A stretch of 64,000 nt of DNA from Staphylococcus hsinchuensis (GCF_038789205.1 NZ_CP128355.1:806001-870000), one strand, 5' to 3'; positions 50,935 through 61,244 are shown, numbered from the stretch's first letter. Made by a program: numbers and translations. Notes: a model not told the origin generated them from the sequence alone.

Positions 50935-51993
50935 ATGAAAACATTAAAAATCATCGTTATACTTTGTTATTTCATATTAGGGGCAAGTTTAGGAGTTTAT
51001 TTAATCCCTGAAATTGCATCTGACTTTGGTTTACGTCACTACACTTTTTTAAAAAACAGTTATTGTAATGCACTGATAGGGATTGCATTATTCTTTTTAA
51101 TTTTCGGATGGTTTATAAGAAAAGTGACATTTACTTTAAAAGATTTAGAACGTAAGATAATGCGTCAAAGTGCAGTAGAAATTTTATTTGCAACGATTGG
51201 TTTAATGATTGGCTTACTCATTTCAGTAATGATTTCATTCATCTTCCAAATAATAGGCAATCATGTATTAAATCATTTTGTACCCATTATTGTAACGATT
51301 ATATTAGGTTATTTTGGTTTTGAATTTGGGTTACGTAAACGAGATGAAATGTTGTTATTTTTACCTGAAAAAATGGCGCGTTCTATGTCTACAAATGCGA
51401 GCCATGCAGTTCCTAAGATTCTAGATACGAGTGCAATTATTGATGGGCGTATCTTAGATATCATCGAATGTGGTTTCATCGATGGGGTGCTTTTCATTCC
51501 TCAAGGAGTGATTAATGAGCTACAAGTAATAGCGGATTCTAAAGATAGTGTGAAGCGAGAAAAGGGTCAGCGTGGTTTAGATTTGCTGAATGAGTTATAT
51601 GACATTGATTATCCAACACAAGTGATACATCCAACTTCTACGCATAGCGATATTGATGCAATGCTTATCAAACTTGCGAAACAATACAAAGCACATATTA
51701 TTACTACAGACTTTAATCTTAATAAAGTATGCCACGTGCAAGGGATAAGAGCTTTGAACGTTAACGATTTATCAGAAGCGATTAAACCGAATGTACACCA
51801 AGGTGATTGCTTTACTTTATTATTAACTAAAATAGGTAAAGAGGCCGGTCAGGCAGTTGGTTATTTAGATGATGGCACGATGGTTGTCGTAGATCATGCT
51901 AAAAAATACGTCGGAGAACAAGTAGAAGTTGAAGTTATTAGTTTATTACAGTCTTCTTCAGGTCGAATTATCTTTGCTAAAATGACGCAATAG
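50935..51993 (+). CDS. PIN and TRAM domain membrane protein (YacL-like)
   Basis: 352 residues from ATG 50935. Four membrane helices in the first 130 residues, then a PIN nuclease-like domain (ILDTSAIIDGRILDI at about 161, and ITTDFNLNKV at about 260, carrying the acidic residues) and a C-terminal TRAM domain. The RNase activity is predicted only; function is not established. It lies between radA and gltX as in Bacillus. Ribosome-binding site GAAGGGAGGG. Confidence 0.85.
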   Translation: MKTLKIIVILCYFILGASLGVYLIPEIASDFGLRHYTFLKNSYCNALIGIALFFLIFGWFIRKVTFTLKDLERKIMRQSAVEILFATIGLMIGLLISVMISFIFQIIGNHVLNHFVPIIVTIILGYFGFEFGLRKRDEMLLFLPEKMARSMSTNASHAVPKILDTSAIIDGRILDIIECGFIDGVLFIPQGVINELQVIADSKDSVKREKGQRGLDLLNELYDIDYPTQVIHPTSTHSDIDAMLIKLAKQYKAHIITTDFNLNKVCHVQGIRALNVNDLSEAIKPNVHQGDCFTLLLTKIGKEAGQAVGYLDDGTMVVVDHAKKYVGEQVEVEVISLLQSSSGRIIFAKMTQ

Positions 51994-52338
51994 TTAAATA
52001 TGTGTCACCGTTTCAAAATCGATAACAACTGCGGTATTATCATCTCCTTGTTGAAAATGCTACAATAGATAAATAAATTTTAAAGGTGTATTTTGAAACA
52101 TAACCGATTAATATACCCAATGAATTAAAGAGGAGTGCTTTATGGCACTTTAAAAAATGGCAGGCTGTGGTATGATTATTAGGCGAGGAAATAACTACTA
52201 AAGTCAATGTAAAAAAGGCTTAATTGCTACTTTATGAGATTGACTAAGTATATTTTTGGTGATGTCTATTTTTTAAATGATATGATAAAGATGACATCTA
52301 TATATTAATTAATAAATTTTTAAACAGGAGTGAACAGA
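51994..52338. other. spacer before gltX with a three-codon SD-led ORF
   Basis: About 340 bases without a gene. I looked for a T-box and found no T-box sequence or terminator. At 52130-52153 a strong AGAGGAG leads into ATG GCA CTT TAA, and AGTGC 52134-52138 can pair with GCACT 52145-52149. A possible extended -10 (TGG-TATGAT near 52170) lies downstream. Otherwise nothing clear. Confidence 0.45.
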
Positions 52339-53796
52339 ATGAGCGATCGTGTAAGAGTTAGATATGCCCCAAGTCCAACTGGATACTTGCATATTGGTAA
52401 TGCTAGAACTGCATTATTTAACTATTTATTCGCAAAACACTATGATGGAGATTTCGTAATCAGAATTGAAGATACAGACAGTAAACGTAATTTAGAAGAT
52501 GGTGAATCTTCACAATTTGAAAATTTAAAATGGTTAGGTATCGAATGGGATGAATCTGTAGATAAAGATAAAGGATATGGCCCTTATCGTCAGTCAGAAC
52601 GTGCAGAAATTTATAATCCATTAATTCAACAATTATTAGACGAAGATAAAGCATATAAATGCTATATGACAGAAGATGAATTAGAAGAGGAACGTCAAGA
52701 ACAAATCGCACGTGGCGAAATGCCTCGTTATGGTGGAAAGCACGCACATTTAACTGAAGAAGAACGTCAACAATTTGAAGCGGAAGGTCGTAAACCATCA
52801 ATCCGTTTCCGTGTGCCTCAAGATAAAACTTATAAATTTGAAGATATGGTTAAAGGTGAAATTTCATTCGATTCAGATAATATTGGTGACTGGGTCATTG
52901 TTAAAAAAGACGGCGTCCCTACGTATAACTTTGCCGTAGCAATCGATGATCACTATATGGAAATTACCGATGTTATTCGTGGTGATGACCATATTTCAAA
53001 TACACCAAAACAAATGATGATTTACGAAACATTTGGTTGGGAAGTACCGAGATTTGCTCACATGTCATTAATTGTTAACGAAGAACGTAAAAAGTTAAGT
53101 AAACGTGATGGTCAAATCCTTCAATTCATTGAACAATATCGCGATTTAGGTTACTTACCAGAAGCATTATTTAACTTTATTACACTCCTTGGTTGGTCAC
53201 CAGAAGGCGAAGATGAAATCTATTCTAAAGAAGAATTTATTAAAATATTCGACGAAAAACGTCTTTCTAAATCGCCAGCATTTTTCGATAAACAAAAATT
53301 AGCATGGGTTAACAACCAATATATGAAACAAAAAGATACTGAAACAGTATTTGAATTAGCATTACCTCATTTAATTAAAGCTGAGTTGTTACCAGCTGAA
53401 CCTTCAGAAGAAGACCTAGACTGGGGTCGTAAACTTGTTGCACTTTATCAAAAAGAAATGAGTTATGCTGGAGAAATCGTACCTTTATCTGAATTATTCT
53501 TCCGCGACGATCAAACATTAGGAGACGATGAACAAGAAGTATTAAACGGTGAACAAGTGCCAGAATTAATGACACATCTATATAGTAAATTAGAAGCTTT
53601 AGAACCATTTGAAGCTGCAGAAATTAAAAAAGAAATCAAAGCAGTACAAAAGGAAACAGGCATTAAAGGTAAGCAATTATTCATGCCAATCCGTGTTGCA
53701 GTAACTGGTCAAAAGCATGGTCCAGAATTACCAAATACAATCGAAGTATTAGGTAAAGAAAAAGTGTTGTCACGTTTACAACAATATGTGAAATAA
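52339..53796 (+). CDS. gltX: glutamyl-tRNA synthetase
   Basis: 485 residues from ATG 52339 (the GTG at 52330 is inside the AGGAGTG ribosome-binding site). Class I motifs: YLHIGNAR (HIGH, about 15-22) and KLSKRDGQ (KMSKS-type, about 252). In Bacillota this enzyme charges tRNAGlu and also misacylates tRNAGln, later corrected by GatCAB. Confidence 0.96.
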   Translation: MSDRVRVRYAPSPTGYLHIGNARTALFNYLFAKHYDGDFVIRIEDTDSKRNLEDGESSQFENLKWLGIEWDESVDKDKGYGPYRQSERAEIYNPLIQQLLDEDKAYKCYMTEDELEEERQEQIARGEMPRYGGKHAHLTEEERQQFEAEGRKPSIRFRVPQDKTYKFEDMVKGEISFDSDNIGDWVIVKKDGVPTYNFAVAIDDHYMEITDVIRGDDHISNTPKQMMIYETFGWEVPRFAHMSLIVNEERKKLSKRDGQILQFIEQYRDLGYLPEALFNFITLLGWSPEGEDEIYSKEEFIKIFDEKRLSKSPAFFDKQKLAWVNNQYMKQKDTETVFELALPHLIKAELLPAEPSEEDLDWGRKLVALYQKEMSYAGEIVPLSELFFRDDQTLGDDEQEVLNGEQVPELMTHLYSKLEALEPFEAAEIKKEIKAVQKETGIKGKQLFMPIRVAVTGQKHGPELPNTIEVLGKEKVLSRLQQYVK

Positions 53797-53867
53797 GTGC
53801 ATATTTAGAACTTGAAAAATAACACTATACCACTTATGATTAAATTGAAATACAGAGGAATAGTATG

Positions 53868-54080
53868 TAATGCCTAGTGTAAAGAGAGTGTGCGGTTGCT
53901 GCGAGCACATCACTAACATTGCTGAATGCACCTTTGTTTATAAAGTTAAATAATGTTGATGAGTGTAATTTAAGTTTGAACTACATGTATACGTAGCATG
54001 TGGTGAAGACTTATTTTGAAATAAGAGTGGAACCGTGCGAAAGCGCCTCTAACAAGTGAGTTAGAGGTGCTTTTTTTATA
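53868..54080 (+). promoter_or_regulatory. T-box leader, cysteine-specific
   Basis: The T-box sequence AGAGTGGAACCGTGCG is at 54024-54039, followed by a terminator (GCGCCTCTAAC 54043-54053 with TTAGAGGTGC 54061-54070 and a T run). In stem I, CTGAATGCACC at 53922-53932 places TGC (53927-53929) as a likely Cys specifier codon. The bulge TGGA pairs with a UCCA 3' end, fitting the U discriminator of tRNACys. It should switch cysE-cysS on when tRNACys is uncharged. Confidence 0.88.
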
Positions 54081-54096
54081 AAAAGGGGGATTGTCC

Positions 54097-54747
54097 GTGT
54101 TTAAATTTTTAAAAAGAATCAAAGACGATGTGAACATGGTGTTTGAGCAAGACCCGGCGGCACGTACAACATTTGAAGTTATTACTTCATATGCAGGATT
54201 ACATGCAGTTTGGAGTCATTTAATCGCACATGAGTTATATAAAAAGAAGAAATTTGTGATGGCAAGACTCATTTCACAGATATCTCGTTTCTTTACAGGG
54301 ATTGAGATACATCCTGGCGCAAAAATAGGTAAACGATTATTTATCGATCACGGCATGGGGGTCGTCATCGGTGAAACTTGTAATATCGGAGACAATGTGA
54401 CGATTTATCAAGGTGTTACATTAGGTGGTACAGGTAAAGAAAAGGGTAAACGTCATCCTGATATTGGGGATAATGTACTCATTGCAGCAGGGGCGAAAAT
54501 ATTAGGTAATATTAAAATTGATTCAAATGTTAATATCGGAGCTAATTCAGTAGTATTAAAATCAGTTCCCAATTATTCAACTGTTGTCGGAATTCCAGGC
54601 CACATTGTGAAACAAGATGGCAAACGTATAGGTAAAACATTTGATCATCGAAACTTACCAGATCCAATTTACGAACAACTCAAACACCTGGAAAGACAAT
54701 TGGAGAAAACAAGAAACGGAGAGATACAAGATGATTACATTATATAA
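54097..54747 (+). CDS. cysE: serine O-acetyltransferase
   Basis: 216 residues from GTG 54097; a TTG at 54091 is too close to the AAAGGGGG. Alpha-helical N-terminus, then a left-handed beta helix ([20 protein letters not shown] with the catalytic His) and a C-terminus ending DDYII, whose terminal Ile can bind the CysK active site. It makes O-acetylserine. cysS starts 17 bases before its stop. Confidence 0.94.
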   Translation: MFKFLKRIKDDVNMVFEQDPAARTTFEVITSYAGLHAVWSHLIAHELYKKKKFVMARLISQISRFFTGIEIHPGAKIGKRLFIDHGMGVVIGETCNIGDNVTIYQGVTLGGTGKEKGKRHPDIGDNVLIAAGAKILGNIKIDSNVNIGANSVVLKSVPNYSTVVGIPGHIVKQDGKRIGKTFDHRNLPDPIYEQLKHLERQLEKTRNGEIQDDYII

Positions 54748-56131
54748 TACGTTAACACGACAAAAAGAACCATTTAAACCAATGGAACAAGGTAAAGTGA
54801 ATATGTACGTCTGTGGTCCAACAGTTTACAACTATATTCATATTGGTAATGCTAGGCCAGCTATTAATTATGATGTTGTCCGCAGATATTTTGAATATAA
54901 AGGTTATGAAGTGAATTACGTATCAAACTTTACAGACGTTGACGATAAATTGATTAAGCGTTCAAAGGAATTGAACGAATCAGTAAATACGATTGCTGAC
55001 CGTTATATTAAAGCATTTTACGAAGATGTCGGTGCGCTTAATGTGAAAAAAGCAACATCCAACCCTCGTGTAATGGATCATATGGATGAAATCATTAAAT
55101 TTATCAAGGAATTAGTCGATGAAGGTTATGCGTATGAAAGCGGTGGTGATGTTTACTTTAGAACGCGTAAATTTGATGATTATGGTAAGTTAAGTCATCA
55201 GTCATTAAATGATTTAAAGGTAGGCGCTCGCATCGAGCAAGGTGAACAAAAAGAAGACGCCTTAGACTTTACGCTATGGAAGAAAGCGAAAGAAGGCGAA
55301 ATTAGTTGGGACAGCCCATTCGGTCAAGGTAGACCCGGTTGGCATATTGAATGTTCGGTAATGGCGTACCATGAACTGGGTGCTACGATCGATATCCATG
55401 CAGGTGGAACGGACTTACAATTCCCTCACCATGAAAATGAAATAGCTCAATCAGAAGCACATAACCATGCCCCATTTGCTAACTATTGGATGCACAATGG
55501 TTTCATCAACATCGATAATGAGAAAATGAGTAAATCATTAGGCAACTTTGTTTTAGTTCATGACATTATTAAAGAAATAGACCCAGATGTATTACGATTC
55601 TTTATGATTAGTGTTCATTATCGCAGTCCTATTAATTATAATATGGAATTGGTAGATGCGGCTAAGAGTGGTTTAGAACGTGTTAGAAATAGTTATAAAG
55701 CGATTGAAGAACGTGAAGAAATTGCGACAGATATTGAAAATCAAGAGGAATATATTGAGTCCATCGATCAAATACTTCAGCAATTTGAAACTGTGATGGA
55801 TGACGACTTTAACACTGCAAATGCAATCACTGCATGGTTCGACTTAGCGAAATTAGCGAATAAATACGTATTAGAAAATACAACATCTACGCGTGTCATT
55901 AATCGTTTTAAAGAAGTGTATCAAATCTTCAGCGACGTATTAGGCGTCCCTCTTAAAGGCAAAGAAAATGATGTGTTATTAGATGAGCAGATTGAAGCAC
56001 TTATCGAAGAACGCGAAGATGCGAGAAAGCGTAAAGACTTTGAACGTGCAGATGTTATTCGTGATGAGTTAAAAGAGCAAAATATTATTCTAGAAGATAC
56101 ACCTCAAGGCGTGAGGTTTAAACGTGGCTAA
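54731..56131 (+). CDS. cysS: cysteinyl-tRNA synthetase
   Basis: 466 residues from ATG 54731 ([18 protein letters not shown]); an in-frame ATG further upstream at 54641 is deep inside cysE and lacks a ribosome-binding site. Class I motifs HIGNAR (about 36) and KMSKSLGN (about 265); the zinc ligands are C28 (VCGPTVY), the Cys in HIECS, and the His-Glu pair in FPHHENE. It overlaps cysE by 17 bases and shares the T-box. Confidence 0.96.
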   Translation: MITLYNTLTRQKEPFKPMEQGKVNMYVCGPTVYNYIHIGNARPAINYDVVRRYFEYKGYEVNYVSNFTDVDDKLIKRSKELNESVNTIADRYIKAFYEDVGALNVKKATSNPRVMDHMDEIIKFIKELVDEGYAYESGGDVYFRTRKFDDYGKLSHQSLNDLKVGARIEQGEQKEDALDFTLWKKAKEGEISWDSPFGQGRPGWHIECSVMAYHELGATIDIHAGGTDLQFPHHENEIAQSEAHNHAPFANYWMHNGFINIDNEKMSKSLGNFVLVHDIIKEIDPDVLRFFMISVHYRSPINYNMELVDAAKSGLERVRNSYKAIEEREEIATDIENQEEYIESIDQILQQFETVMDDDFNTANAITAWFDLAKLANKYVLENTTSTRVINRFKEVYQIFSDVLGVPLKGKENDVLLDEQIEALIEEREDARKRKDFERADVIRDELKEQNIILEDTPQGVRFKRG

Positions 56132-56522
56132 TATGGACATTAAACTTCTTAACCCATTGACTTTAGCCTATATGGGAGATGCCGTTTTAGATCAACATGT
56201 GAGAGCCTATATTGTTACTAAATTACAAGCGAAACCTAACCGATTACATCAAGAAGCGAAACGTTATGTTTCAGCGAAGAGTCAAGCTCAGACATTAGAA
56301 CAACTGTTAGAGGCGGAATGGTTTAAAGAACATGAACTTGATATTGTTAGACGTGGCAGAAACGCAAAAAGTTATACGAAAGCTAAGAACACCGACATTC
56401 AAACTTATAGAAAGAGTTCAGGGCTTGAAGCGGTTATCGGATTTTTATATTTAGAAGGGCAACAAGAGCGCCTAAATGCTTTATTAGAAACAATCGTTCA
56501 ATATGTAAATGAAAGGAAGTGA
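56124..56522 (+). CDS. mrnC: Mini-ribonuclease III
   Basis: 132 residues, an RNase III catalytic domain without a dsRNA-binding domain: [18 protein letters not shown] (about 11-28) holds the acidic signature. It matures 23S rRNA ends in B. subtilis; the 23S genes here are probable substrates. The GTG at 56124 is seven bases from GAGG and overlaps the cysS stop; an ATG at 56133 is an alternative start. Confidence 0.94.
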   Translation: MANMDIKLLNPLTLAYMGDAVLDQHVRAYIVTKLQAKPNRLHQEAKRYVSAKSQAQTLEQLLEAEWFKEHELDIVRRGRNAKSYTKAKNTDIQTYRKSSGLEAVIGFLYLEGQQERLNALLETIVQYVNERK

Positions 56523-56526
56523 TACT

Positions 56527-57276
56527 GTGGAAGATATTATAATTGTCGGTCGTCATGCCGTTAAGGAAGCAATTGTCACGGGGCATACAATCAATAAAAT
56601 TTTAATTCAAGACAGCATTAAAAAAGGCCAGATTAATGACATTTTGAAAAAAGCGAAAAATGAAAATATCATTGTCCAAAACGTACCAAAATCAAAGTTA
56701 GATAACTTATCAGATGCACCCCATCAAGGTATTGCAGCTTATATTGCACCTTATGATTACGCTGATTTTGATGAGTTTATCGAAACCCAGAAAAATAAGG
56801 ATAAATTATCTACAGTATTAATATTAGATGGGTTAGAGGATCCACATAATTTAGGATCTATTTTAAGAACGGCTGACGCATCAGGTGTGGATGGCGTGAT
56901 TATCCCTAAGAGACGTTCGGTCGCATTAACTCAAACGGTTGTTAAAGCTTCGACAGGTGCGATAGAACATGTACCGGTAGTACGTGTAACGAATTTGGCT
57001 CAAACGATAGACACTTTAAAAGACCACGGGTACTGGGTCGCTGGTACAGAAGCGGATAATGCTACTGATTATAGAGAGCTTGATGCAGGTATGCCACTTG
57101 CGATTGTCATTGGCAGTGAGGGCCAAGGAATGAGTCGTCTCGTTAAAGATAAATGTGATTTCCACATTAAGATTCCAATGATTGGACATGTTAATAGTTT
57201 AAATGCCTCTGTGGCAGCAAGTCTTATGATGTATGAGGTCTATCGTAAGCGCAATGAGATTGGAGCAGACTCATGA
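56527..57276 (+). CDS. rlmB: 23S rRNA 2'-O-methyltransferase, TrmH/RlmB family
   Basis: 249 residues from GTG 56527, seven bases after AAAGGAAGTG. N-terminal substrate-binding domain (about 1-75) and a SPOUT knot: [19 protein letters not shown] (about 100-118) and [13 protein letters not shown] (about 193-205). The likely target is G2251 of 23S rRNA, but close paralogues differ in target, so the exact site is uncertain. Stop overlaps the rae1 start (ATGA). Confidence 0.9.
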   Translation: MEDIIIVGRHAVKEAIVTGHTINKILIQDSIKKGQINDILKKAKNENIIVQNVPKSKLDNLSDAPHQGIAAYIAPYDYADFDEFIETQKNKDKLSTVLILDGLEDPHNLGSILRTADASGVDGVIIPKRRSVALTQTVVKASTGAIEHVPVVRVTNLAQTIDTLKDHGYWVAGTEADNATDYRELDAGMPLAIVIGSEGQGMSRLVKDKCDFHIKIPMIGHVNSLNASVAASLMMYEVYRKRNEIGADS

Positions 57277-57794
57277 AAGAACGCCACTTAATCATTGATG
57301 GCTATAACATGATTGGTCAATCTTCAGAGTTGAGTCAACTGTCTAAAGAGAATCTTGAAGAAGCGAGAGAACAACTCCTCACAGCGATTGCTAACTACAG
57401 TGCAGTCATAGCAGATGAAGTTGTATGTGTCTTTGATGCTTATGAACAAGCTGGGGCCCATTCAGAATATACGTATCATGGTGTGAAGGTTATATTCACG
57501 AAAGAAAAAGAAACAGCTGATAGTTATATCGAACGTTATGTATATGACTTGTACGAGAAACATACGCGACATATTACCGTCGTTACGAGTGACATGAGCG
57601 AACAACATGCGATATTTGGCTCAGGTGCCTATCGCATTTCTTCAAGAGAAATGTGGAGAGACTTAAAAGAGAGCGAAGATTCTGTTTCTAAAAAACTGGA
57701 AGGTTTCAATGAAAATAAGCCACGGACACGTATAGAACTTTCAAATGAGATATTAGAAGAATTTGAAAAACTCAGACGTGGTACAGACGAATAA
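57273..57794 (+). CDS. rae1: NYN-domain ribosome-associated endoribonuclease (YacP/Rae1)
   Basis: 173 residues, PIN-like NYN fold: [11 protein letters not shown] at about 6-16, CVFDAYEQ (about 52) and VVTSDMSEQ (about 106) carry the acidic residues. In B. subtilis Rae1 cleaves mRNA inside the ribosomal A site. It sits between rlmB and sigH as in Bacillus. Confidence 0.9.
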   Translation: MKERHLIIDGYNMIGQSSELSQLSKENLEEAREQLLTAIANYSAVIADEVVCVFDAYEQAGAHSEYTYHGVKVIFTKEKETADSYIERYVYDLYEKHTRHITVVTSDMSEQHAIFGSGAYRISSREMWRDLKESEDSVSKKLEGFNENKPRTRIELSNEILEEFEKLRRGTDE

Positions 57795-57869
57795 TCACCA
57801 TTTTGAAGCATTGATTTTTGGTAAATAAACTTTGTATCCTTGATTTAACATCGATGAAAGGACAAAGTA

Positions 57870-58433
57870 ATGGCCAAGAATAACACCCAAGATTGCACTT
57901 CACAAACCACTGTTTCAAACTTCGACATTGAACAAATTATAGAAACCGTTACGCCGGCGATTAAACAAGCTTTAAGAAATTATTCAATACATGCAAACGA
58001 CAGAGAAGATTTATACCAAGAAATATTACTGAAACTCTTTCGTGCATTAAAGAAATTTGACTTTTCGCAACCTACGCCATTTGAACATTACGTTAATCGC
58101 ATCGTGAAAGCGGTAAAAAATGATTACATTCGTAAGAAAATGGCGATGTTACATCGTCAGGATATGTTAGTCAATGATTTTGTAGTGAGTTATAATTATA
58201 AAAAGTCAGAATGTATTTTAGAAAATAATGTCATAAGCGATGAAATGCGACACCAAATTAAAGCACTAACTGTCTCATTTACTCAATTGGAACAGGCAGT
58301 GATTACTTACACATTGGAGGATTACAAACCCCAAAAAATTGCACAATTATTGAATGTTAAAGTGAAAGTTGTTTACAATGCACTTCAACGTTGTAAAATG
58401 AAAATGAAACATCATTTGAAATATCATAAGTGA
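57870..58433 (+). CDS. sigH: alternative sigma factor SigH
   Basis: 187 residues with sigma region 2 (NDREDLYQEILLKLFRALKKF, about 46-66) and a C-terminal region 4 helix-turn-helix (YKPQKIAQLLNVKVKVVYNALQRCKMK). In S. aureus SigH turns on competence genes and is usually silent; activation needs gene duplication or translational upregulation. Ribosome-binding site GAAAGGA. A/T-rich, divergent sequence compared with its neighbours is normal for this fast-evolving factor. Confidence 0.92.
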   Translation: MAKNNTQDCTSQTTVSNFDIEQIIETVTPAIKQALRNYSIHANDREDLYQEILLKLFRALKKFDFSQPTPFEHYVNRIVKAVKNDYIRKKMAMLHRQDMLVNDFVVSYNYKKSECILENNVISDEMRHQIKALTVSFTQLEQAVITYTLEDYKPQKIAQLLNVKVKVVYNALQRCKMKMKHHLKYHK

Positions 58434-58499
58434 TTTTTAAATGATTGAAGACATTACTATAAAATGAAAAAATAGACCATATCACACTATTAATGATAA

Positions 58500-58529
58500 T
58501 TGACAATTAACTTCAATGTTCTGTATAGT
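58500..58529 (+). promoter_or_regulatory. rpmG-secE promoter
   Basis: TTGACA at 58500-58505, 18 bases, TATAGT at 58524-58529. Confidence 0.7.
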
Positions 58530-58562
58530 AGATTGGTATTATAATGAGTAAGGTGAGACTAA

Positions 58563-58706
58563 ATGAAGAAAGTACCACTAAGCTGTGATAAATGTGGCAA
58601 TCGAAATTACAATGTTCCGAAGCATAACAATCAATCATCAAGACTTCAATTGAAAAAATATTGTTCGAGATGTAATGAGCATACGCTACATAAAGAATCG
58701 AAGTAA
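58563..58706 (+). CDS. rpmG: ribosomal protein bL33
   Basis: 47 residues, starting MKKVPLSCDKCGNRNYNVP and ending HTLHKESK. Two CxxC pairs (CDKC, CSRC) make this the zinc-binding type of L33. The sequence is on the divergent side for L33. Its place before secE-nusG is conserved in Bacillota. The ATG at 58563 follows AAGGTGAG. Confidence 0.92.
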   Translation: MKKVPLSCDKCGNRNYNVPKHNNQSSRLQLKKYCSRCNEHTLHKESK

Positions 58707-58831
58707 GTCTGTATTTATAGTTTAAAACTGATGAGCACAACGAACGCTATCACAATGTTGATTGTATTTTCTTGATTTAATGTACGCATTCGCAGATAGA
58801 GAATTAATGAAATTATACGGAGGTCTTGTTA

Positions 58832-59011
58832 ATGGCTAAAAAAGAGAATTTCTTTAAAGGCGTTAAGTCAGAAATGGAAAAAACGAGTTGGCCGACGAAA
58901 GAGGAATTATTTAAATACACAGTTATTGTTGTGGCTACGGTAATCTTTTTCTTAGTTTTCTTCTATGTCTTAGACTTTGGAATTACAAGTATCATAGAAT
59001 TAATTAAATAG
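58832..59011 (+). CDS. secE: preprotein translocase subunit SecE
   Basis: 59 residues from ATG 58832 (TTG at 58826 is too near the ACGGAGG). Single C-terminal membrane helix (about 28-50) after the conserved amphipathic [17 protein letters not shown]. SecE clamps SecY in the translocon. Followed by nusG after 14 bases. Confidence 0.95.
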   Translation: MAKKENFFKGVKSEMEKTSWPTKEELFKYTVIVVATVIFFLVFFYVLDFGITSIIELIK

Positions 59012-59025
59012 TTAGGAGTGACGAC

Positions 59026-59574
59026 ATGTCTGAGGAAGTTGGCGAAAAACGTTGGTATGCTGTGCATACTTATTCTGGTTATGAAAATAAAGTAAAGAAA
59101 AATTTAGAAAAACGTGTTGAGACGATGAATATGACAGAACAAATTTTCAGAGTTGTAATACCTGAAGAAGAGGAAACGCAAGTTAAAGAAGGTAAAGCCA
59201 AGACTTTAACTAAAAAGACGTTCCCAGGTTATGTATTAGTAGAGCTAATCATGACTGATCAATCATGGTATATTGTAAGAAATACACCAGGTGTTACAGG
59301 GTTTGTTGGCTCAGCAGGTGCAGGATCTAAACCGAACCCATTACTTCCAGAAGAAGCGCGTTTTATACTAAAACAAATGGGCATGAAAGAAAAAACAGTG
59401 GACGTACATATTGATATTGGTGAACAAGTTGTTATCAAATCAGGTCCATTTGCAAACCAAGTTGGAGAAGTACAAGAAATCGATGTGGATAAATTTAAAC
59501 TCACAGTTCTTGTAGACATGTTCGGAAGAGAAACACCAGTCGAAGTAGAATTCGATCAAATTGAAAAACTATAA
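59026..59574 (+). CDS. nusG: transcription elongation factor NusG
   Basis: 182 residues: NGN domain (RWYAVHTYSGYENKVKKNL, about 9-27) and C-terminal KOW motif (GEQVVIKSGPFANQVGEVQEI, about 128-148). In Bacillota NusG also promotes pausing and, with Rho, termination. Confidence 0.96.
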   Translation: MSEEVGEKRWYAVHTYSGYENKVKKNLEKRVETMNMTEQIFRVVIPEEEETQVKEGKAKTLTKKTFPGYVLVELIMTDQSWYIVRNTPGVTGFVGSAGAGSKPNPLLPEEARFILKQMGMKEKTVDVHIDIGEQVVIKSGPFANQVGEVQEIDVDKFKLTVLVDMFGRETPVEVEFDQIEKL

Positions 59575-59655
59575 TCATTAGGAAAATCATGCATATTGAA
59601 AGCAATTGACCTTTATGGAAACACGAACTTCATTTCAGTTTTCCCAAAAAGGCTA

Positions 59656-59685
59656 TTGATTTTTAATTTTGTTTGATGTTATAAT
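59656..59685 (+). promoter_or_regulatory. rplK promoter
   Basis: TTGATT at 59656-59661, 18 bases, TATAAT at 59680-59685. Confidence 0.7.
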
Positions 59686-59688
59686 ACT

Positions 59689-59766
59689 GTGGTCGCGCTT
59701 TAAGAGCGTTCCATTTCGTCACGAAATGTAGAAGAGTGGGAGGGCAAAACTCAGTCCTATGACCAC
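59689..59766 (+). promoter_or_regulatory. structured leader of rplK with GTGGGAGG motif
   Basis: GTGGTC 59689-59694 closes with GACCAC 59761-59766. Inside are two small hairpins (CGCT/AGCG 59696-59708 and CATTTCG/CGAAATG 59712-59728) and GTGGGAGGG at 59736-59744. A related GTGGGAGG ... ACCAC motif precedes rplA. In E. coli, L1 represses rplK-rplA by binding the leader; an L1 site is a reasonable inference here. Confidence 0.6.
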
Positions 59767-59792
59767 ATCACGATATCAAGGAGGTGCACATC

Positions 59793-60215
59793 GTGGCTAA
59801 AAAAGTAGAAAAAGTAGTTAAATTACAAATTCCTGCAGGTAAAGCGAACCCAGCACCACCAGTTGGTCCAGCATTAGGTCAAGCAGGTGTGAATATCATG
59901 GGATTCTGTAAGGAATTCAACGCACGTACACAAGAGGATGCAGGTTTAATCATTCCAGTAGAAATCAGTGTTTATGAAGATCGTTCATTTACATTTGTTA
60001 CTAAGACACCACCTGCGCCAGTATTACTTAAAAAAGCAGCAGGCATTGAAAAAGGTTCAGGTGAACCTAACAAGACTAAAGTTGCTACAGTAAGTAAAGA
60101 TCAAGTACGCGAAATTGCTAACCAAAAGATGAAAGACTTAAACGCTGCTGACGAAGAAGCAGCTATGCGTATCGTTGAAGGTACAGCACGCAGCATGGGT
60201 ATTACAGTAGAATAA
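59793..60215 (+). CDS. rplK: ribosomal protein uL11
   Basis: 140 residues from GTG 59793, seven bases after AAGGAGGTG; a GTG at 59784 is within the Shine-Dalgarno. N-terminal [20 protein letters not shown] is the uL11 signature, binding the GTPase centre of 23S rRNA and the target region of thiostrepton and RelA sensing. Confidence 0.97.
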   Translation: MAKKVEKVVKLQIPAGKANPAPPVGPALGQAGVNIMGFCKEFNARTQEDAGLIIPVEISVYEDRSFTFVTKTPPAPVLLKKAAGIEKGSGEPNKTKVATVSKDQVREIANQKMKDLNAADEEAAMRIVEGTARSMGITVE

Positions 60216-60252
60216 TACGAATCGCAAATGAAACTATAGATAATAAGATCGA

Positions 60253-60428
60253 AGCAGATGGCAGAAATGACAAACATGATGACAGCATTCAAAATTGTCG
60301 TATAATATGAGGCTTTATGTCATTGATTAAAGGAAAATTCCTGATATGAAATCAATCCATACCTCTCTGTCATCTGCTCTTAACTTGTGATAGCAAGTAA
60401 ACGTGGGAGGAAATTCCGCTAAAACCAC
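60253..60428 (+). promoter_or_regulatory. structured spacer/leader before rplA
   Basis: A 13-bp helix (AGCAGATGGCAGA 60253-60265 with TCTGTCATCTGCT 60366-60378, one G-U) encloses smaller helices: ATTGATT/AATCAAT (60322-60328/60350-60356) capped by AGGAA/TTCCT (60331-60342). After it comes GTGGGAGG (60393-60400) and ACCAC (60424-60428). Probably an autoregulatory leader for rplA. Confidence 0.55.
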
Positions 60429-60445
60429 TAAAGGAGGAACATGAA

Positions 60446-61135
60446 ATGGCTAAAAAAAGCAAAAGATATCAAGAAGCAGCTAGCAAAATCGACCGCCAAA
60501 AATACTACAGTGTTGAAGAAGCAGTTGAGCTAGCTAAAGAAACAAGTATCGCAAACTTTGACGCTTCTGTTGAAGTAGCCTTCCGTTTAGGCATTGATAC
60601 TCGTAAAAATGATCAACAAATCCGTGGAGCAATGGTGCTTCCAAACGGTACAGGTAAATCACAAAGTGTATTAGTATTCGCAAAAGGTGACAAAGCTACT
60701 GAAGCTGAAGAAGCAGGTGCAGACTTTGTTGGCGAAGGCGAATACGTTGAAAAAATCAAACAAGGTTGGTTTGACTTCGACGTAGTTGTAGCAACACCAG
60801 ACATGATGGGCGAAGTTGGTAAACTTGGTCGTGTATTAGGACCTAAAGGTTTAATGCCAAACCCTAAAACTGGAACAGTTACAATGGACGTTAAAAAAGC
60901 TGTTGAAGAAATCAAAGCAGGTAAAGTAGAATACCGCGCTGAAAAATCAGGTATCGTTCACGCATCAATCGGTAAAACATCATTCGATACTGATAAACTT
61001 ATTGAAAACTTCAGAGCTTTACAAGATGTATTAGAAAAAGCTAAACCTTCATCATCAAAAGGTATTTACTTCAGATCAGTAAACATCACGACTACTATGG
61101 GTCCTGGTGTAAAAGTTGACGTTTCATCTTTCTAA
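60446..61135 (+). CDS. rplA: ribosomal protein uL1
   Basis: 229 residues, two-domain L1 with the hinge signature and conserved [16 protein letters not shown] (about 130-145). It forms the L1 stalk of 50S and, in other bacteria, represses its own operon. AAAGGAGG precedes the ATG. Ends with a terminator, so rplK-rplA and rplJ-rplL are separate units. Confidence 0.97.
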   Translation: MAKKSKRYQEAASKIDRQKYYSVEEAVELAKETSIANFDASVEVAFRLGIDTRKNDQQIRGAMVLPNGTGKSQSVLVFAKGDKATEAEEAGADFVGEGEYVEKIKQGWFDFDVVVATPDMMGEVGKLGRVLGPKGLMPNPKTGTVTMDVKKAVEEIKAGKVEYRAEKSGIVHASIGKTSFDTDKLIENFRALQDVLEKAKPSSSKGIYFRSVNITTTMGPGVKVDVSSF

Positions 61136-61153
61136 GATAGAAATGAAACTGTA

Positions 61154-61190
61154 TTTTCAAGGCTAAATATAATTTAGTCTTGAAAATTTA
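61154..61190 (+). terminator. rplA terminator
   Basis: TTTTCAAGGCTAAA 61154-61167 pairs with TTTAGTCTTGAAAA 61173-61186; only a short U tract follows. Confidence 0.7.
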
Positions 61191-61192
61191 TA

Positions 61193-61221
61193 TTGACATA
61201 TAGTATATAACCATATATATT
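61193..61221 (+). promoter_or_regulatory. rplJ promoter
   Basis: TTGACA at 61193-61198, exactly 17 bases, TATATT at 61216-61221. Confidence 0.85.
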
Positions 61222-61244
61222 GGTGTATGTAATAATTTTACCTA

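Noticed and set aside
51994..52338. Possible T-box before gltX
   Set aside because: No TGGNACC-type sequence and no terminator hairpin in the region.
54641..54730. Upstream start for cysS inside cysE
   Set aside because: The extra 30 residues are absent from the family and no ribosome-binding site precedes the ATG.
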